Source: an uncultured Treponema sp. (GTDB lineage Bacteria; Spirochaetota; Spirochaetia; Treponematales; Treponemataceae). Taken from it: DNA of 47,400 nucleotides. Below the pieces are notes generated by a model, which had not been told where the DNA came from, made no database searches, and saw only the letters and a program-made list of their open reading frames with translations. Numbering within the stretch: position 1 is the first letter of the stretch; every line of letters begins with the position of its first letter. The stretch lies in contig ONET01000011.1 of the NCBI GenBank assembly GCA_900316905.1, positions 1-47,400 on the forward strand. The letters are read 5' to 3'. Made by a program: the position numbers and the translations under genes. Of this stretch, positions 32,364-42,357 are shown one piece after another.

Positions 32364-35226
32364 ATCTTTTGCGGGCGGCATTTTTCCGCCGCTTGCAAAA
32401 TAAGCCCGGCTTGTCCGGGCTATTTTTTTTGCCCTCAAGCATCGCCGGAAAAAACGTCGTTGCGGCCGCGAGCGAGCCCAAAGTTCCAAAAAGAGTGAAA
32501 AAGGCCAGGTCGGCGGAAAAGGAGCCTGAAGCGAAAATCAAAAGAGGAAGCGAGCAGGCGATTGTTGTGGCCGACGACGAAAAGAGGCTTTTAGACACGG
32601 CCCGGCATGCGGCCGCCGCGTCCTTCCTTCCTTTTAGGTTGAACTCAGCCATTATGTAAAGCGCGTTGTTCACGCAAATGCCCGAAACAAAAACCATTCC
32701 GGCAGCGTCTCCCAAGCTGAGCGGAGTCATGGAAAAAAGCCTCAAGGCCAAGGGCAAAAAAAGCGACAGGGGAACTGTGGCCAAAGCCTTAAGCGCGTCC
32801 AAGGGCCGCTCGCATTGGGCCGCCACAAGAACATAAATGACCAAAAGCGAAAAGAAAAACGCCGCAAGGACTTGCGCGTAATGCCATTCCATCCGCTCGT
32901 AGTCAAGCGGAAAGTCAAACCAATATCCTTGCGGAAGGGGCATTTTTTTGAGGCATTTTTTAACTTGCTTAAAAACTCGGTCGGACTTGTCCGATTCCAC
33001 TTCGAGCGTCCAAAAGGCGGCCCTTTTTCCGTTTTTTCTATAAATCTTGGAAGGCGCTTTTTGGCTCTCGATGGAACACAAGGAAGCCAGCGGAACGCTC
33101 TTGGAGCCGCCTTTTGGGCTTTCCGCCACAGCGCGGACGGCTTCCAAATCCAAGGCTTCCGTCCGTTCTGAAAAAGTCAAGCCTTCGCTGCCTACGCGAA
33201 CGTCCACAAGCCTGTCGCCCAAAAAAACTTTTTTTGCGACCGCCCCAAAAAGGTTCCACCTAAAAAGGTTGGAAAGGTCCTGGACGCTCATGCCAAGCTT
33301 TGCCAAACGGCCAATGTCGGAGCGGGCCAAAAGGATTCTCTCGTCGCCTTTAAAATTAAGAACGGCCTGGGCTTTTTTCCTTGCAAAAAATGGATCGGCG
33401 CAAACAAGAGAGGCCGCTTGGCTTGAAAGTTTTTTGCAAAGGTCAAAGTCGTCTCCGAGCGCCGCCACGCGCAGCCTTTGGACGGCCTTCTTTTTTGCCG
33501 GAAGGGGCAAGTAAAGGCTTCCCGACAAAAGACCAGAAAGCGAAAGCAGTTTTTCTTGAACCAAGGCCCGTTCGCGCCTTCCTTTCAGCGCGACTTGAAT
33601 TTCGGCCGAACCGCGCCTTGACTCGCATTGGACAAAATCCACGCCCTCAATTTTTTTTGCCTCCCGGCAAAAGTTTTCAAGCTCGCGGTCCACAAAGGCG
33701 GCGCTTTTTTCAGGCGCATATTCAACCTGCGCCCAAATTGCAAGCGAACGGTCAAGAGATGACAAGTTTTTTGGCAAAAGGACAAAGAAAAGAAGCGGCA
33801 AAATGTATAAAAAACATGACAAGTTAAGAACTTTTCTAGGTGTCCTGTATGAAAAAGGATACAAGTTAAGAAAGTTTCTAGCTTTCCGCGCCCAGAAAAA
33901 GATCTTTTCTTCGCCATCGCGCTCAAAAAAAAGATTGAAAAAGAAAAGCGACAAAAGCGCCGAAATGCCTATCGACAGGGCGCACGCGAGCGCAAGGGCC
34001 CTGATTCCTGGCGCTATTTTTTCAAGCGCGCAAAGGGGAAGCATCGCGCAAATTGTTGTCAAAGAAGAAATCGCCATCGCCGAAAGGGAGGCCGCGCAGT
34101 CGTCCGACAAGTAAAGGGCCGAGTCGCACAAAAGCCCCAAGGAAATCGTTATTCCGCTTATGGAAAAAGAATCCAAAGGAATTTTTAGGACTGCCATCGC
34201 CGCAAGGCAAAAAAGCAAGTCCACGCCGGTCCAAAGCAAGACTGCGGCGGCCTTTTTTGCGGAAGTGTAGACAAGCGTCACAATCAGCGCCAATACAGCA
34301 AGGCTTTGAAAAAAAGATCCGGCCAAGGTCCAAAGCATTTTTTCCTGCTCGCGGCCCCTGTCCAAAATTATTTTGTAGTCGCCCTTTTTGGGAAATTCTT
34401 TCTTTAGGATTTTGCGCGCCTTGGCCGCAATTTTCATGTTTTGGCTTTCTGAGGAACTTTGCAAGCTTGCCAAAACACATTCATCTCCGTTCACCCTGAC
34501 AATTGAATCCATTTTTTTATTCCCCAATCTTGCCCGCGCCAAAGAAGCGATTTTCTTGTCAGCGTTAAGCTCGCTTACGCTTTCAAGCCGCGACCTATAG
34601 GCCATGTCCTGACCAAAAAACGCCGCCGCGGCGCTTTGCTTCAAGATTCCAGCCAAGTCAAAGGGCGCCGCGTTCCTTTGGCAGAGCAGGGCGTTGTCAA
34701 AGGCCAGTTGAATCTCTTGCCATGAGCCTCCGCTAAAAACGGCCTTGCCGGCCCCTGGAACGCTTTGAAGCGGGCCTTTTAGCCTTGACTCTATTTCTTC
34801 CCTGGAATATTTTTTGGCGTCAAAAGCGGCGCAAAAAAGCCGCTTGGCCTCCGACGCGGCGGCGTAAATTCTTGGCCTTTGAACTTCTTTGGGCAGCTCC
34901 TTATGCAATTCGTTGGCCGCGGCGAAAACCTCAAAGCAGGCGCTTCTTTCGCTTTTTTCAAACGAAACGTCAGTCTTGCATTTTGAATTCTCGCAAACGG
35001 TCAAGACAGAAACGACGTTTTCAAGCGCCCGCAATTTTTCTTCAAGCGGAACGGCGACAAGCCGCTCAATTTTTTGCGCGTCCATTCCGCGCCAGTCAAA
35101 CTCAATCGCGTAGTTTTCGCCCTCGCTTGCCGGAACGCACGTTATTGAAATGTCTTTGGCCAAACATAGGCTTGCAAGGCACAAGGCGGCCAAGACAAAG
35201 AATGACTTTCTTTTACTCGCGCCCAT
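32260..35226 (-). CDS. RND efflux permease, second of a tandem pair
   Basis: At 988 residues it has the RND layout: first membrane segment, porter loops, a membrane block with GLLCDSALYLSDD at the proton-relay position, a second porter half, and the last membrane block with GICVNNALYIMAEF. The usual Asp-Asp pair is reduced to one Asp. It overlaps the preceding permease by 14 nt. Its last ~60 residues (from GKKNSPDKP) are Arg/Lys/Pro-rich, read through the uraA terminator and overlap the end of uraA on the other strand by 104 nt, so the ancestral stop was probably lost. It likely pairs with the permease at 35213-38095 as a hetero-oligomer, as in MdtBC. Confidence 0.85.
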   Translation of the reverse strand: MGASKRKSFFVLAALCLASLCLAKDISITCVPASEGENYAIEFDWRGMDAQKIERLVAVPLEEKLRALENVVSVLTVCENSKCKTDVSFEKSERSACFEVFAAANELHKELPKEVQRPRIYAAASEAKRLFCAAFDAKKYSREEIESRLKGPLQSVPGAGKAVFSGGSWQEIQLAFDNALLCQRNAAPFDLAGILKQSAAAAFFGQDMAYRSRLESVSELNADKKIASLARARLGNKKMDSIVRVNGDECVLASLQSSSESQNMKIAAKARKILKKEFPKKGDYKIILDRGREQEKMLWTLAGSFFQSLAVLALIVTLVYTSAKKAAAVLLWTGVDLLFCLAAMAVLKIPLDSFSISGITISLGLLCDSALYLSDDCAASLSAMAISSLTTICAMLPLCALEKIAPGIRALALACALSIGISALLSLFFFNLFFERDGEEKIFFWARKARNFLNLYPFSYRTPRKVLNLSCFLYILPLLFFVLLPKNLSSLDRSLAIWAQVEYAPEKSAAFVDRELENFCREAKKIEGVDFVQCESRRGSAEIQVALKGRRERALVQEKLLSLSGLLSGSLYLPLPAKKKAVQRLRVAALGDDFDLCKKLSSQAASLVCADPFFARKKAQAVLNFKGDERILLARSDIGRLAKLGMSVQDLSNLFRWNLFGAVAKKVFLGDRLVDVRVGSEGLTFSERTEALDLEAVRAVAESPKGGSKSVPLASLCSIESQKAPSKIYRKNGKRAAFWTLEVESDKSDRVFKQVKKCLKKMPLPQGYWFDFPLDYERMEWHYAQVLAAFFFSLLVIYVLVAAQCERPLDALKALATVPLSLFLPLALRLFSMTPLSLGDAAGMVFVSGICVNNALYIMAEFNLKGRKDAAAACRAVSKSLFSSSATTIACSLPLLIFASGSFSADLAFFTLFGTLGSLAAATTFFPAMLEGKKNSPDKPGLFCKRRKNAARKRFNFGLSFRPPRFWGLSSSAKCPRQSPKPRRQGKS
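32403..32430 (+). terminator. Terminator of uraA
   Basis: AGCCCGG-CTTGT-CCGGGCT is followed by A and eight T. The - strand RND gene reads through this structure. Confidence 0.85.
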
Positions 35227-38095
35227 TCTTTCCCTCCGTTGCGATTGGAACCAAAATCAATGAGGCCGCCGCCGAAAACAAAAGGCCGCCTGTCATGGCA
35301 AGCGCCAGAGAGCTTTGCGGATTCAAATTGAATGGATCGAAAGCGAATGGCGCCAAGGAAGCCAGCGATGTCGCCGTTGTTATCAAGACTGATGAAAAGC
35401 CCTTTGTTCCGCATTGGCGCAAGATTATCGAACAGTTGACCGACGTTCCAAAAAGAGTCACAAAAGCCATGATTGAATTTATGTTCAGCGAAGACCTAAA
35501 GACCGCTAAAAAAAGCGCGGCGCCAAAAAAGGCCGGCGGAACGGCAATCAAGTAAACAAGGGGAGTTTTAAACGACTCGCTTTGCGCGCCCAGAACGCAG
35601 TAGAGCAAAAGAAAAGCCGTCAAAAGCAAAAAAAAGGCGTTCTTTAAAAGCTCAATAATTTCTTTCTTTTTTGTCTTGACAATTCTCTTTTTGGGAACTT
35701 GCGAAAGCGGCGCGTTTTTGGAAAGACAGCCGTCCTTGACTATTTTAGCGTCGTTTCCGTTCAACCTGTAAAGGACAGCCTCTCCGTCCTCGTCCTCCCA
35801 GCCGCCTAACGACGAAAGAAAAACCATGCCTTTTTTTGCCGGAAGGCGGAGGGCGGACAAATTCTTTTTTGGAGAAAATTCATTTTGCTCAAACTGAACC
35901 CTAAGCGTCTCCTCCTTTCCGTTTTCGTAAAAGGGAAAAGCCTTTGTTCCGTCAAAAGACGACTTAAGGGCGGCAGAAAGGTCAAGGGGAGTGATGCCCG
36001 CCTTTTCCAAAAGGTTTTTGTCAGCCTTGAATGTTTTCAAGCTTTTCCTTTCGTTAGGGAAAAAGCCGTTTCCAAAAAATCTAAGGCTTTCTAAAAATAG
36101 CTCCCTTGGATTTTGGCCCGCAAAAAGCGTCAAGTCCTTTATTCCTATCCGCTCCGAAAACAAGTCTTCCGCGTCTTCAAAAGCATAGTCAAGGCCTAGC
36201 GCCGCAAAAAGCCTTGCGCATTCCTCCTTTGCCTTCTTTGCGTCAACAGCCTTGATTTTAAGGACAAGGCGCCGCGCGTTTTCTTCCGGCTTGGCCAGCA
36301 ATTCAGGCCTGTCCTTTGACAAGCCGCCGCTGGTTAAAATTCCACTAACGCTTTTTAGCTCCATGACGCTCTTGCTGACAGCCTTAGCCTTGCGCTCCAA
36401 CGCGTCAATCCCCATTTGTCCGTCCAAAAGCGCGGTCGCCACAAAAGAATCAGCGCGGCCCTTTGGCTGCATTTCTTTTTTAAGCGGAAGCAAAATCAAA
36501 AGGCTCGCGGCAAAAAAGGCAAGCGCGGCGGCCGGGCATAAAAAAGCCTTGCCCCTGACTCGCTCCACAATTCCTTCGTATCGCTTCTGCAAAAAAGACA
36601 AGTCAATTTTTTTCGCGCCAATGGCTTCTTCCCTTAGGAACAAAACGCAAAAGGCGGGAAGGGCGGAAAACGAAAAAAGCAATGAAAAGGCCATTCCCGA
36701 AAGAACAGCGATTCCCAAGTCCGTGAAAAGCTCTCCGATTATTCCGCCGATAAAAAAAAGCGGGGCAAAAACAATAATCGTTGTCAGGGTAGACGCGCTG
36801 TTTGACAAGGAGATTTTTTCAACCGCGTCCAAAATCGCTTTAGAAAAATCTTTTCGCTCCTTCGCCTCGTCCAACACGCTTTCCATCGCCACAATGCTGT
36901 TGTCGATTATCATGCCCAAGCACAGAGTGATTCCCGCAAGCGATATCACGTTCACGCTTTTTCCAAAGCACAAGAGGACAAAAAAAGTGAACAAGACGCT
37001 CAGCGGAATCACGGAGGCTATCACGGCCGCAATTTTGACCGACCTAAAGAAAAGCAAAATCAAGAAAAAAGAAGCCGCCACTCCGGCAAGAGCGCTGAAC
37101 GCAAGGTTTTTCAATGAAAGCCAAATTTCATCGGCTCCGTCATGCGTCAAAAACGCCTCAAAGCCCTTTTCGCCGTCGTTCACTTGGGCAAGAAGGCGCT
37201 TGACCTTGGCGCTCAACAAAAGCGGATTCTTGTTCTTTTTGCAAACAACTTTCACTTGCGCGCAGCGCTCGCCGTTGCAATAAACAAATTCCTCCGTTTT
37301 TTGCGCAAGTTTTTCCACGCGCGCGATGTCGCCAAGCTTCAAGCTTCCTACGCTAGTCTTTAACGGAGTTTCCAAAATGTCCTTAAAGCTTTTATATGTT
37401 CCGTCTGTCTTTAAAAGAATCTCGTCATCGCCGTCCTGGATAGTTCCGGCGGGGTAGTCGTAATTGGAAAGATTCAAGCGCCTGGCTATCTCGTCCAAGC
37501 CAAGACCGTAAAAGGCGGCTTTGCTTGAGTCAACGATTGCCTTTATCTCCTTTTTTTTGCCGCCAATGACTTCAACATAAGCGGTTTCCTCAAAAGACAA
37601 AAGCTTTGACTTAAATTCGTTTTCCGCAAATTCCGTGGCGGCAAAAATGTCGTTTTCCTTGGGCAGCAAGCAAACGCTAATCTCGGACGCAAAGCCGCCA
37701 AGTTTTTTCGCGCGCGCGGCAGGACAGTCGTCGGGAAGCGATTCAGAAGCGTCTTCCAATATAGCCGCGCACTCCAACAAGGCCGCGTCAATGTCAGCGC
37801 CCCACTTTAACTCAATCTTTATCGCGCAGCTTCCGTCGCGGCTCACCGACTCAATGTTTTTCACGTCCTTCAAGCTCGCGAGCGCTTGCTCAAGCGGAAT
37901 CGTCACAAGCTTTCTTATTTCTTCGGCCCTTACGCCGTCGTAATTCGTGGAGGCCAAAATAAACCTGTCCCTTGTTTTGGGCAAAAGGCTTGTGTTCATG
38001 CAAAAAACGCTTATCGCTCCCAAAAAAATCGCGAGCGAAAAATACATCAGCGCCGACACTGGATGTTTTACCGAAAATTCAATCGCTTTTTTCAT
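35213..38095 (-). CDS. RND efflux permease, first of a tandem pair
   Basis: This 960-residue protein (start ATG 38095, MKKAIEFSVKHPVSALMYF) is an inner-membrane proton-driven pump. LGMIIDNSIVAMES at the fourth membrane segment has the VDNS-type relay common in HAE-family members. FVTLFGTSVNCSIIL lies in the second block. The open frame continues upstream to 38155, but ATG 38095 overlaps the previous stop as TGATG, which marks the real start. Substrate is unknown. Confidence 0.88.
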   Translation of the reverse strand: MKKAIEFSVKHPVSALMYFSLAIFLGAISVFCMNTSLLPKTRDRFILASTNYDGVRAEEIRKLVTIPLEQALASLKDVKNIESVSRDGSCAIKIELKWGADIDAALLECAAILEDASESLPDDCPAARAKKLGGFASEISVCLLPKENDIFAATEFAENEFKSKLLSFEETAYVEVIGGKKKEIKAIVDSSKAAFYGLGLDEIARRLNLSNYDYPAGTIQDGDDEILLKTDGTYKSFKDILETPLKTSVGSLKLGDIARVEKLAQKTEEFVYCNGERCAQVKVVCKKNKNPLLLSAKVKRLLAQVNDGEKGFEAFLTHDGADEIWLSLKNLAFSALAGVAASFFLILLFFRSVKIAAVIASVIPLSVLFTFFVLLCFGKSVNVISLAGITLCLGMIIDNSIVAMESVLDEAKERKDFSKAILDAVEKISLSNSASTLTTIIVFAPLFFIGGIIGELFTDLGIAVLSGMAFSLLFSFSALPAFCVLFLREEAIGAKKIDLSFLQKRYEGIVERVRGKAFLCPAAALAFFAASLLILLPLKKEMQPKGRADSFVATALLDGQMGIDALERKAKAVSKSVMELKSVSGILTSGGLSKDRPELLAKPEENARRLVLKIKAVDAKKAKEECARLFAALGLDYAFEDAEDLFSERIGIKDLTLFAGQNPRELFLESLRFFGNGFFPNERKSLKTFKADKNLLEKAGITPLDLSAALKSSFDGTKAFPFYENGKEETLRVQFEQNEFSPKKNLSALRLPAKKGMVFLSSLGGWEDEDGEAVLYRLNGNDAKIVKDGCLSKNAPLSQVPKKRIVKTKKKEIIELLKNAFFLLLTAFLLLYCVLGAQSESFKTPLVYLIAVPPAFFGAALFLAVFRSSLNINSIMAFVTLFGTSVNCSIILRQCGTKGFSSVLITTATSLASLAPFAFDPFNLNPQSSLALAMTGGLLFSAAASLILVPIATEGKNGRE

Positions 38096-39660
38096 CAGTT
38101 TTTGTTGCAGGCAAAACCCGCGCCTTCCTCCATATAATTTTTTAAATCGTCGCAAAGTTTTTGGCTCACTTTAAAGTCAATCACGCCGCGCGCGGGCCTT
38201 CCGTCTTTTTGCAAATTCCTAAAGGTCGCGTCAACCTTAACCAGCGCAAGCTTCTTCGACGAGGCTTTAAGCGAAAGAATTTTTTCTTGCGCTTTTTGAG
38301 AAGCGGAAAAATCAGGGTACAAGCCCATGCCGCTTTCTTCCGCGCATTCAAGCGCTTTAAGATGGATGGCCGCGCAAGAGGAAGACAAGACCTTTGTCGC
38401 TTCCATCGCGGAAAGCCTGTCAATCGTTTTGGCCGCCGCGCTTATTGAATATACAAAATACAGCGGAAAGTCCTTTTCCTCTCCGTCCGGATATTCCGCA
38501 GTGTCAAAGCTTATGTCAACGACAAAGTCATCGCGCCCAATCACATAAAGCTTTCCGTTTGCCTTTGCGGCCATAAATTCCAAGAGCGGCGGCCGTCTTT
38601 CTTCCGCGCCGTTTACAAGAACGACTTTTAGATGGCCAAGAGCGCCGTTTTTTTCCAAATGGCTTCCGTCAACGCAAAGAAGCGCGGCCTCGTTCCATTT
38701 TGGACGCGTTTTAAATTTGACAAGGACGCTTTTGCAAAGCTTTCCGCCGCCGCTTCTTTGAGCCGTTTTTTCCAAAGAAAAATTTTCTTCAGCGCTGACG
38801 GCAGAAAGCGCCGATTCGCTGTCAATCTCCTTGTTGAATTCAATTTTAAAAGGCTTGTCAAAATCCGCGTTTTCAAAAACGCCGTTCATGCGAACGCTTT
38901 CGTCGCAGCCAACTTTATGTCCGTAAAGCGCGCATTCCAAAAAGGGCGCGTCGGGAGCGTTTGTCCAAGACCAAAAGAAATCGTTTTCCATCTTGTTGTT
39001 GCGCTCGTCCAAAAGGCCAGCCTTGATTTTTATTGAATGAAGGGTTCTTTGGGCTAGGGGAGACTTAAAGGCAATCTCAACTTTTTCCCGCCCCGGCGAC
39101 CATCTGGCAAAGAAATCTTTTTGCGGCTCGATGGAAAAAGAATCCAAAAAAGATTTTTGGTCAATCGCCTTGCTGAATTGAATCACAAGATTTTCGCCTT
39201 CGATTTTTGCGGAAAGAATTTTCGGCCGCGCCAAGTCGCTTTTTGTGTGAATCAAGTTGACGTAATCGCGCTGCAAGGAATTTCCTTTCAAGTCCCTGAT
39301 TCCAGAAAACACATGAACCTTATAGCTGTGGTTTTCGCATATTTCTTTTGCCGGAACAAAGAGAATGGAGCTTCCCAAAAAAGTCATCTCGCCGTCAACC
39401 TGAACGTCGTCTTGCGCGAACAAAAAATTTTCCTTGGCGCTAGAAGGATCCACCGCCGCAGAAAATTCAACAAGAACATTTTTGCCGGCAAAAAAAGAAT
39501 TCTTCACTTGGAAATCTTCAAAAAAAATGTCGGCGCAAGAAATAAAGAGCGCTTGCCCAAAAAACGCGGCGGCAAAGAAAATCAAAGCCCGAGCAAAGAC
39601 GAAAAGCCTGGGCGCCGCGCGAAAAATTCCCTTTACTTTTCTATCGTAAAATAAAAACAT
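38095..39660 (-). CDS. Lipoprotein with SbsA-type Ig-like domains, second of a pair
   Basis: It has 521 residues and a long N-terminus with a hydrophobic core ending in FISC as probable lipobox. Several Ig-like (Big_5/SbsA) units are visible, each starting with a 'VEFS..VDPSS'-type strand (VLVEFSAAVDPSSAKENF, LVIQFSKAIDQKSFLDSF, FKIEFNKEIDSESALSAV). It overlaps its upstream neighbour by 28 nt and is coupled by TGATG to the first RND permease. Ig-like lipoproteins are not standard RND parts, so an accessory or cell-surface role in this pump is inference. Confidence 0.72.
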   Translation of the reverse strand: MFLFYDRKVKGIFRAAPRLFVFARALIFFAAAFFGQALFISCADIFFEDFQVKNSFFAGKNVLVEFSAAVDPSSAKENFLFAQDDVQVDGEMTFLGSSILFVPAKEICENHSYKVHVFSGIRDLKGNSLQRDYVNLIHTKSDLARPKILSAKIEGENLVIQFSKAIDQKSFLDSFSIEPQKDFFARWSPGREKVEIAFKSPLAQRTLHSIKIKAGLLDERNNKMENDFFWSWTNAPDAPFLECALYGHKVGCDESVRMNGVFENADFDKPFKIEFNKEIDSESALSAVSAEENFSLEKTAQRSGGGKLCKSVLVKFKTRPKWNEAALLCVDGSHLEKNGALGHLKVVLVNGAEERRPPLLEFMAAKANGKLYVIGRDDFVVDISFDTAEYPDGEEKDFPLYFVYSISAAAKTIDRLSAMEATKVLSSSCAAIHLKALECAEESGMGLYPDFSASQKAQEKILSLKASSKKLALVKVDATFRNLQKDGRPARGVIDFKVSQKLCDDLKNYMEEGAGFACNKN

Positions 39661-41030
39661 TCGTCCTCCTTTAAATATTCGCCGTAATCGTCATAGATGA
39701 AATTCGCGCCGCCGCTTATCTTAAAGGCGTAAATCTTTTCATCTTTGCCGCCGCTAAAATCCACGCCGCCGTACTCAAGCGCAAAAGAGCTTGGCTTTTG
39801 CCCAAAAAATTTTATGGACTCCAAATTTGGCGCGGAAGAGTCCGCCGGAAAAAAGGCGGCAAGGCTTGCGGCGCTCTTTATGCCTTCGACTGACTTTTGC
39901 GACAATGAGCGGGAAAATTCCAGCGTGAATATAAGCGGAACGTTTTGCGCGGCCTTGATTTTGTTTACGCGGTCCTTAAAAAGAAGCTCGCCGTTTAGAA
40001 AAACCCTTGCAGTTATAAAAGAGCATTGGCTTTTAAAGCTAATGTTCACAGAATCCTTTAGCCGCAAGCCCGCCATGTCCTCAACCGCGTCGCTTACCGT
40101 CAACATATATTCTTCCTCCAGCTTGTAGTTTTGATACGGAACAAAGAAAAAGCGGCGCTCATCCTTCTTTGACCAATATCCGTCTACATAAGGCAAAAAA
40201 GAAACGCCGTTCTTTACGCTTTCATAATCCATGTCGCTGTCAAAGACCAAGCCTATCGCCTGTCTTTCCAAAAGTCCCGTCAAGTCCATGTCCTCGGCAA
40301 AAGCGCCGCTTTCCAAGACAGGACACGCGCGCAAAAGCCTTGGCGGCTCGACTTTTTCAACCGCGATGAACGAGCCTGTATAATCCGAAAAAATCTTCGT
40401 TCCGTCCAGCGCGCATGTTTTTCCGAGCCGCCAAACATAGCGCGCGTTGGCCTTCCATTTGCTTGCAGGCTTAATTTCAACGCGCGTCTTGTCGCTTGAA
40501 TAATTTTTTATTGTCTCCAGGCCCGGCGAAAGGTTGAATTCCCGCTCAAACACGGCCGCGTCGACAGGCTTGTTGAACAAAAAGACAAGCGCATTTTTTT
40601 GCAAGTTGTTTTTTTCAGGAAGCGCAACGTCAAGGGGCAAGAAAAGTTCCTCCTTGCGCCCAAAAATAAATTCCCTAAAAATCCAAGCGCCATAGCTCCG
40701 GCCGTCATTTGTCAAAACGTTTCCATTTAGCAAAAGCGAATACTTGCGGCCTTTTTTAAAACCGCCGCGCGCCTTCAACGCGCATGACTTTCCAAACCAA
40801 AAAAATTCGGCCTCGCAAACGCTTCCGTCTTCCTTTAACGAAATCAAAGCCTCGGCGGCCGCCGGATTCACGCCGCATGAAAAGCAAAACGTCACTAGCT
40901 CGCCGTCATAATAGTTTTGACATTCTCCAAGCGACACGCTTGCCGTAAAGCCTTCAAACGAAACGAGCGAGCAGGATAGGGCAAAAAAAGAAAAGGCGGC
41001 CGCCGCAAGCGCCTTAAAGTTCTTTGACAT
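39633..41030 (-). CDS. Lipoprotein with SbsA-type Ig-like domains, first of a pair
   Basis: It has 465 residues with lipobox ALSC (about residue 20). Ig-like strand motifs include LVFLFNKPVDAAVFEREF, GLVFDSDMDYESVKNGV and LIFTLEFSRSLSQKSVEG, giving three or more domains. The start overlaps the end of the adaptor gene by 17 nt. It is related in plan, though little in sequence, to the next gene, which suggests an old duplication. Confidence 0.72.
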   Translation of the reverse strand: MSKNFKALAAAAFSFFALSCSLVSFEGFTASVSLGECQNYYDGELVTFCFSCGVNPAAAEALISLKEDGSVCEAEFFWFGKSCALKARGGFKKGRKYSLLLNGNVLTNDGRSYGAWIFREFIFGRKEELFLPLDVALPEKNNLQKNALVFLFNKPVDAAVFEREFNLSPGLETIKNYSSDKTRVEIKPASKWKANARYVWRLGKTCALDGTKIFSDYTGSFIAVEKVEPPRLLRACPVLESGAFAEDMDLTGLLERQAIGLVFDSDMDYESVKNGVSFLPYVDGYWSKKDERRFFFVPYQNYKLEEEYMLTVSDAVEDMAGLRLKDSVNISFKSQCSFITARVFLNGELLFKDRVNKIKAAQNVPLIFTLEFSRSLSQKSVEGIKSAASLAAFFPADSSAPNLESIKFFGQKPSSFALEYGGVDFSGGKDEKIYAFKISGGANFIYDDYGEYLKEDECFYFTIEK

Positions 41031-42345
41031 GAACGCCTTCCTTTACCGCCTGCGACGGATTCACGATGATTTTGTCGCCGTCTTCCAAACCGCCAGCGAC
41101 AAACAGTTTTCCGTCCCTTTCCATTTCAACCGCGCATTCCTTTTGGAACACATAGCCGTTTTGGACGCAATAAAAGGCCACGTTGTTTCCGTTCCTAAAA
41201 AGGACGGCCTCGCGCGGCAGCGCAAAAAAGTCGCCCGACCTTTTGCTTTCAATCGAACACTGCGCGAACATTCCAAAACGCAAATCGTCCTTGTCGTTCT
41301 TCAAAGGAATTTTCACGTAAAAATTTCCAGTCTCAAATTCCGCCAATGGACTTATGAAGGCCACGGCGCTTTTTTGCTTTTGTCCAAGAGAGTCGATTTT
41401 GACAAGGGCGGGGGAGCCGATTGCGATTTTTTCCATGTCCCGCTCTTGGACTGTCACTTGCGCGTAAGGTTCCGCCATGTCGATCAGCGTAAGAACGTTT
41501 TGGTTTTGCGTGACGCGCTCTCCGTTCTCGCACTTCAAGGCTCCCACAATTCCGCTTGAAGGCGCGCGGACAGTTAAATTTTCAATCAGAGAATTTATCG
41601 ACTTTAGGCTCTGCTCCGCGTTTTGAGCTTCCACAATCGAAAGCTCAATTTGAATTCTCGCCCTCTGGGTGTTCAACTCAACCAGCTGCCTGACTTTTTC
41701 CTCATCGTCGCCGCTTGGCTCAATTCCGGCGCCAATCAAGTCCTGGTCCCTAAAGCCCAGTTCGTCCGCCATGATTTCCTTTTCCAAAACTTCGACTTCG
41801 GTCGCGGCGGAAGCGCATTCCATGGACATCCGCTCAAAAGCGCTTTCGGAAATTCCGCCTGCGTCCAAAAGGGCCTTGTTTTTTTCAACGTTCTTTCGCA
41901 GCAATGAAAGCTCGTCTTTTTTTTGCGCCAAGTTTGAGTGCGAATTTTCCAACGCGACCAAGCGGCTTTTCGCGTTCCGTTCCTCTAAAATCAAGTCGTT
42001 TCGCGCGGCTCTAAGGCGGGCCTTTGCGGAATTCAATTGGTTCTCACATTCGGTTCTTTGAATTTCATACTGAATGTTTTTCAGCCTAAGCAAGACGTCG
42101 CCTTCGTTCACCTTGCTTCCTTCCTGAACGTTCAGTTCAAAAACAGTTCCCTCCACAAGGGCAAGCACTTCGTTCTTTTTCCTGAATGTCACGGAACCGA
42201 ACGTTTCCAAAAAAACGCTTTCCTTCTTTTTTTGAACCAGCGCCGTCTTAACCTCGATTTCGCTTGCGTCTTGCCCTTTCTTGGCGCAAGAGGCGGCTAA
42301 AAGGCAGAGCGCCGGCAAAAAGAGCGCGAATAATGTTTTACGCAT
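41014..42345 (-). CDS. RND/HlyD-type periplasmic adaptor, lipoprotein
   Basis: This 443-residue membrane-fusion protein links the pump to the outer-membrane channel. It has a lipobox LAASC, a biotinyl-lipoyl-like half (LALVEGTVFELNVQEGSKVNEGDVLLRLKN), a long coiled-coil hairpin (about 90-240), and the second half (NLTVRAPSSGIVGALKCENGERVTQNQ) followed by barrel and membrane-proximal domains. AAGGAG precedes the ATG. The operon has just one adaptor for two permeases. Confidence 0.9.
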   Translation of the reverse strand: MRKTLFALFLPALCLLAASCAKKGQDASEIEVKTALVQKKKESVFLETFGSVTFRKKNEVLALVEGTVFELNVQEGSKVNEGDVLLRLKNIQYEIQRTECENQLNSAKARLRAARNDLILEERNAKSRLVALENSHSNLAQKKDELSLLRKNVEKNKALLDAGGISESAFERMSMECASAATEVEVLEKEIMADELGFRDQDLIGAGIEPSGDDEEKVRQLVELNTQRARIQIELSIVEAQNAEQSLKSINSLIENLTVRAPSSGIVGALKCENGERVTQNQNVLTLIDMAEPYAQVTVQERDMEKIAIGSPALVKIDSLGQKQKSAVAFISPLAEFETGNFYVKIPLKNDKDDLRFGMFAQCSIESKRSGDFFALPREAVLFRNGNNVAFYCVQNGYVFQKECAVEMERDGKLFVAGGLEDGDKIIVNPSQAVKEGVHVKEL

Positions 42346-42357
42346 GTCATTCTCTCC

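Noticed and set aside
36252..37283. 343-codon + strand frame within the RND permease gene
   Set aside because: It is the antisense shadow of a clearly coding permease, with low-complexity Lys/Ser composition and no domain.
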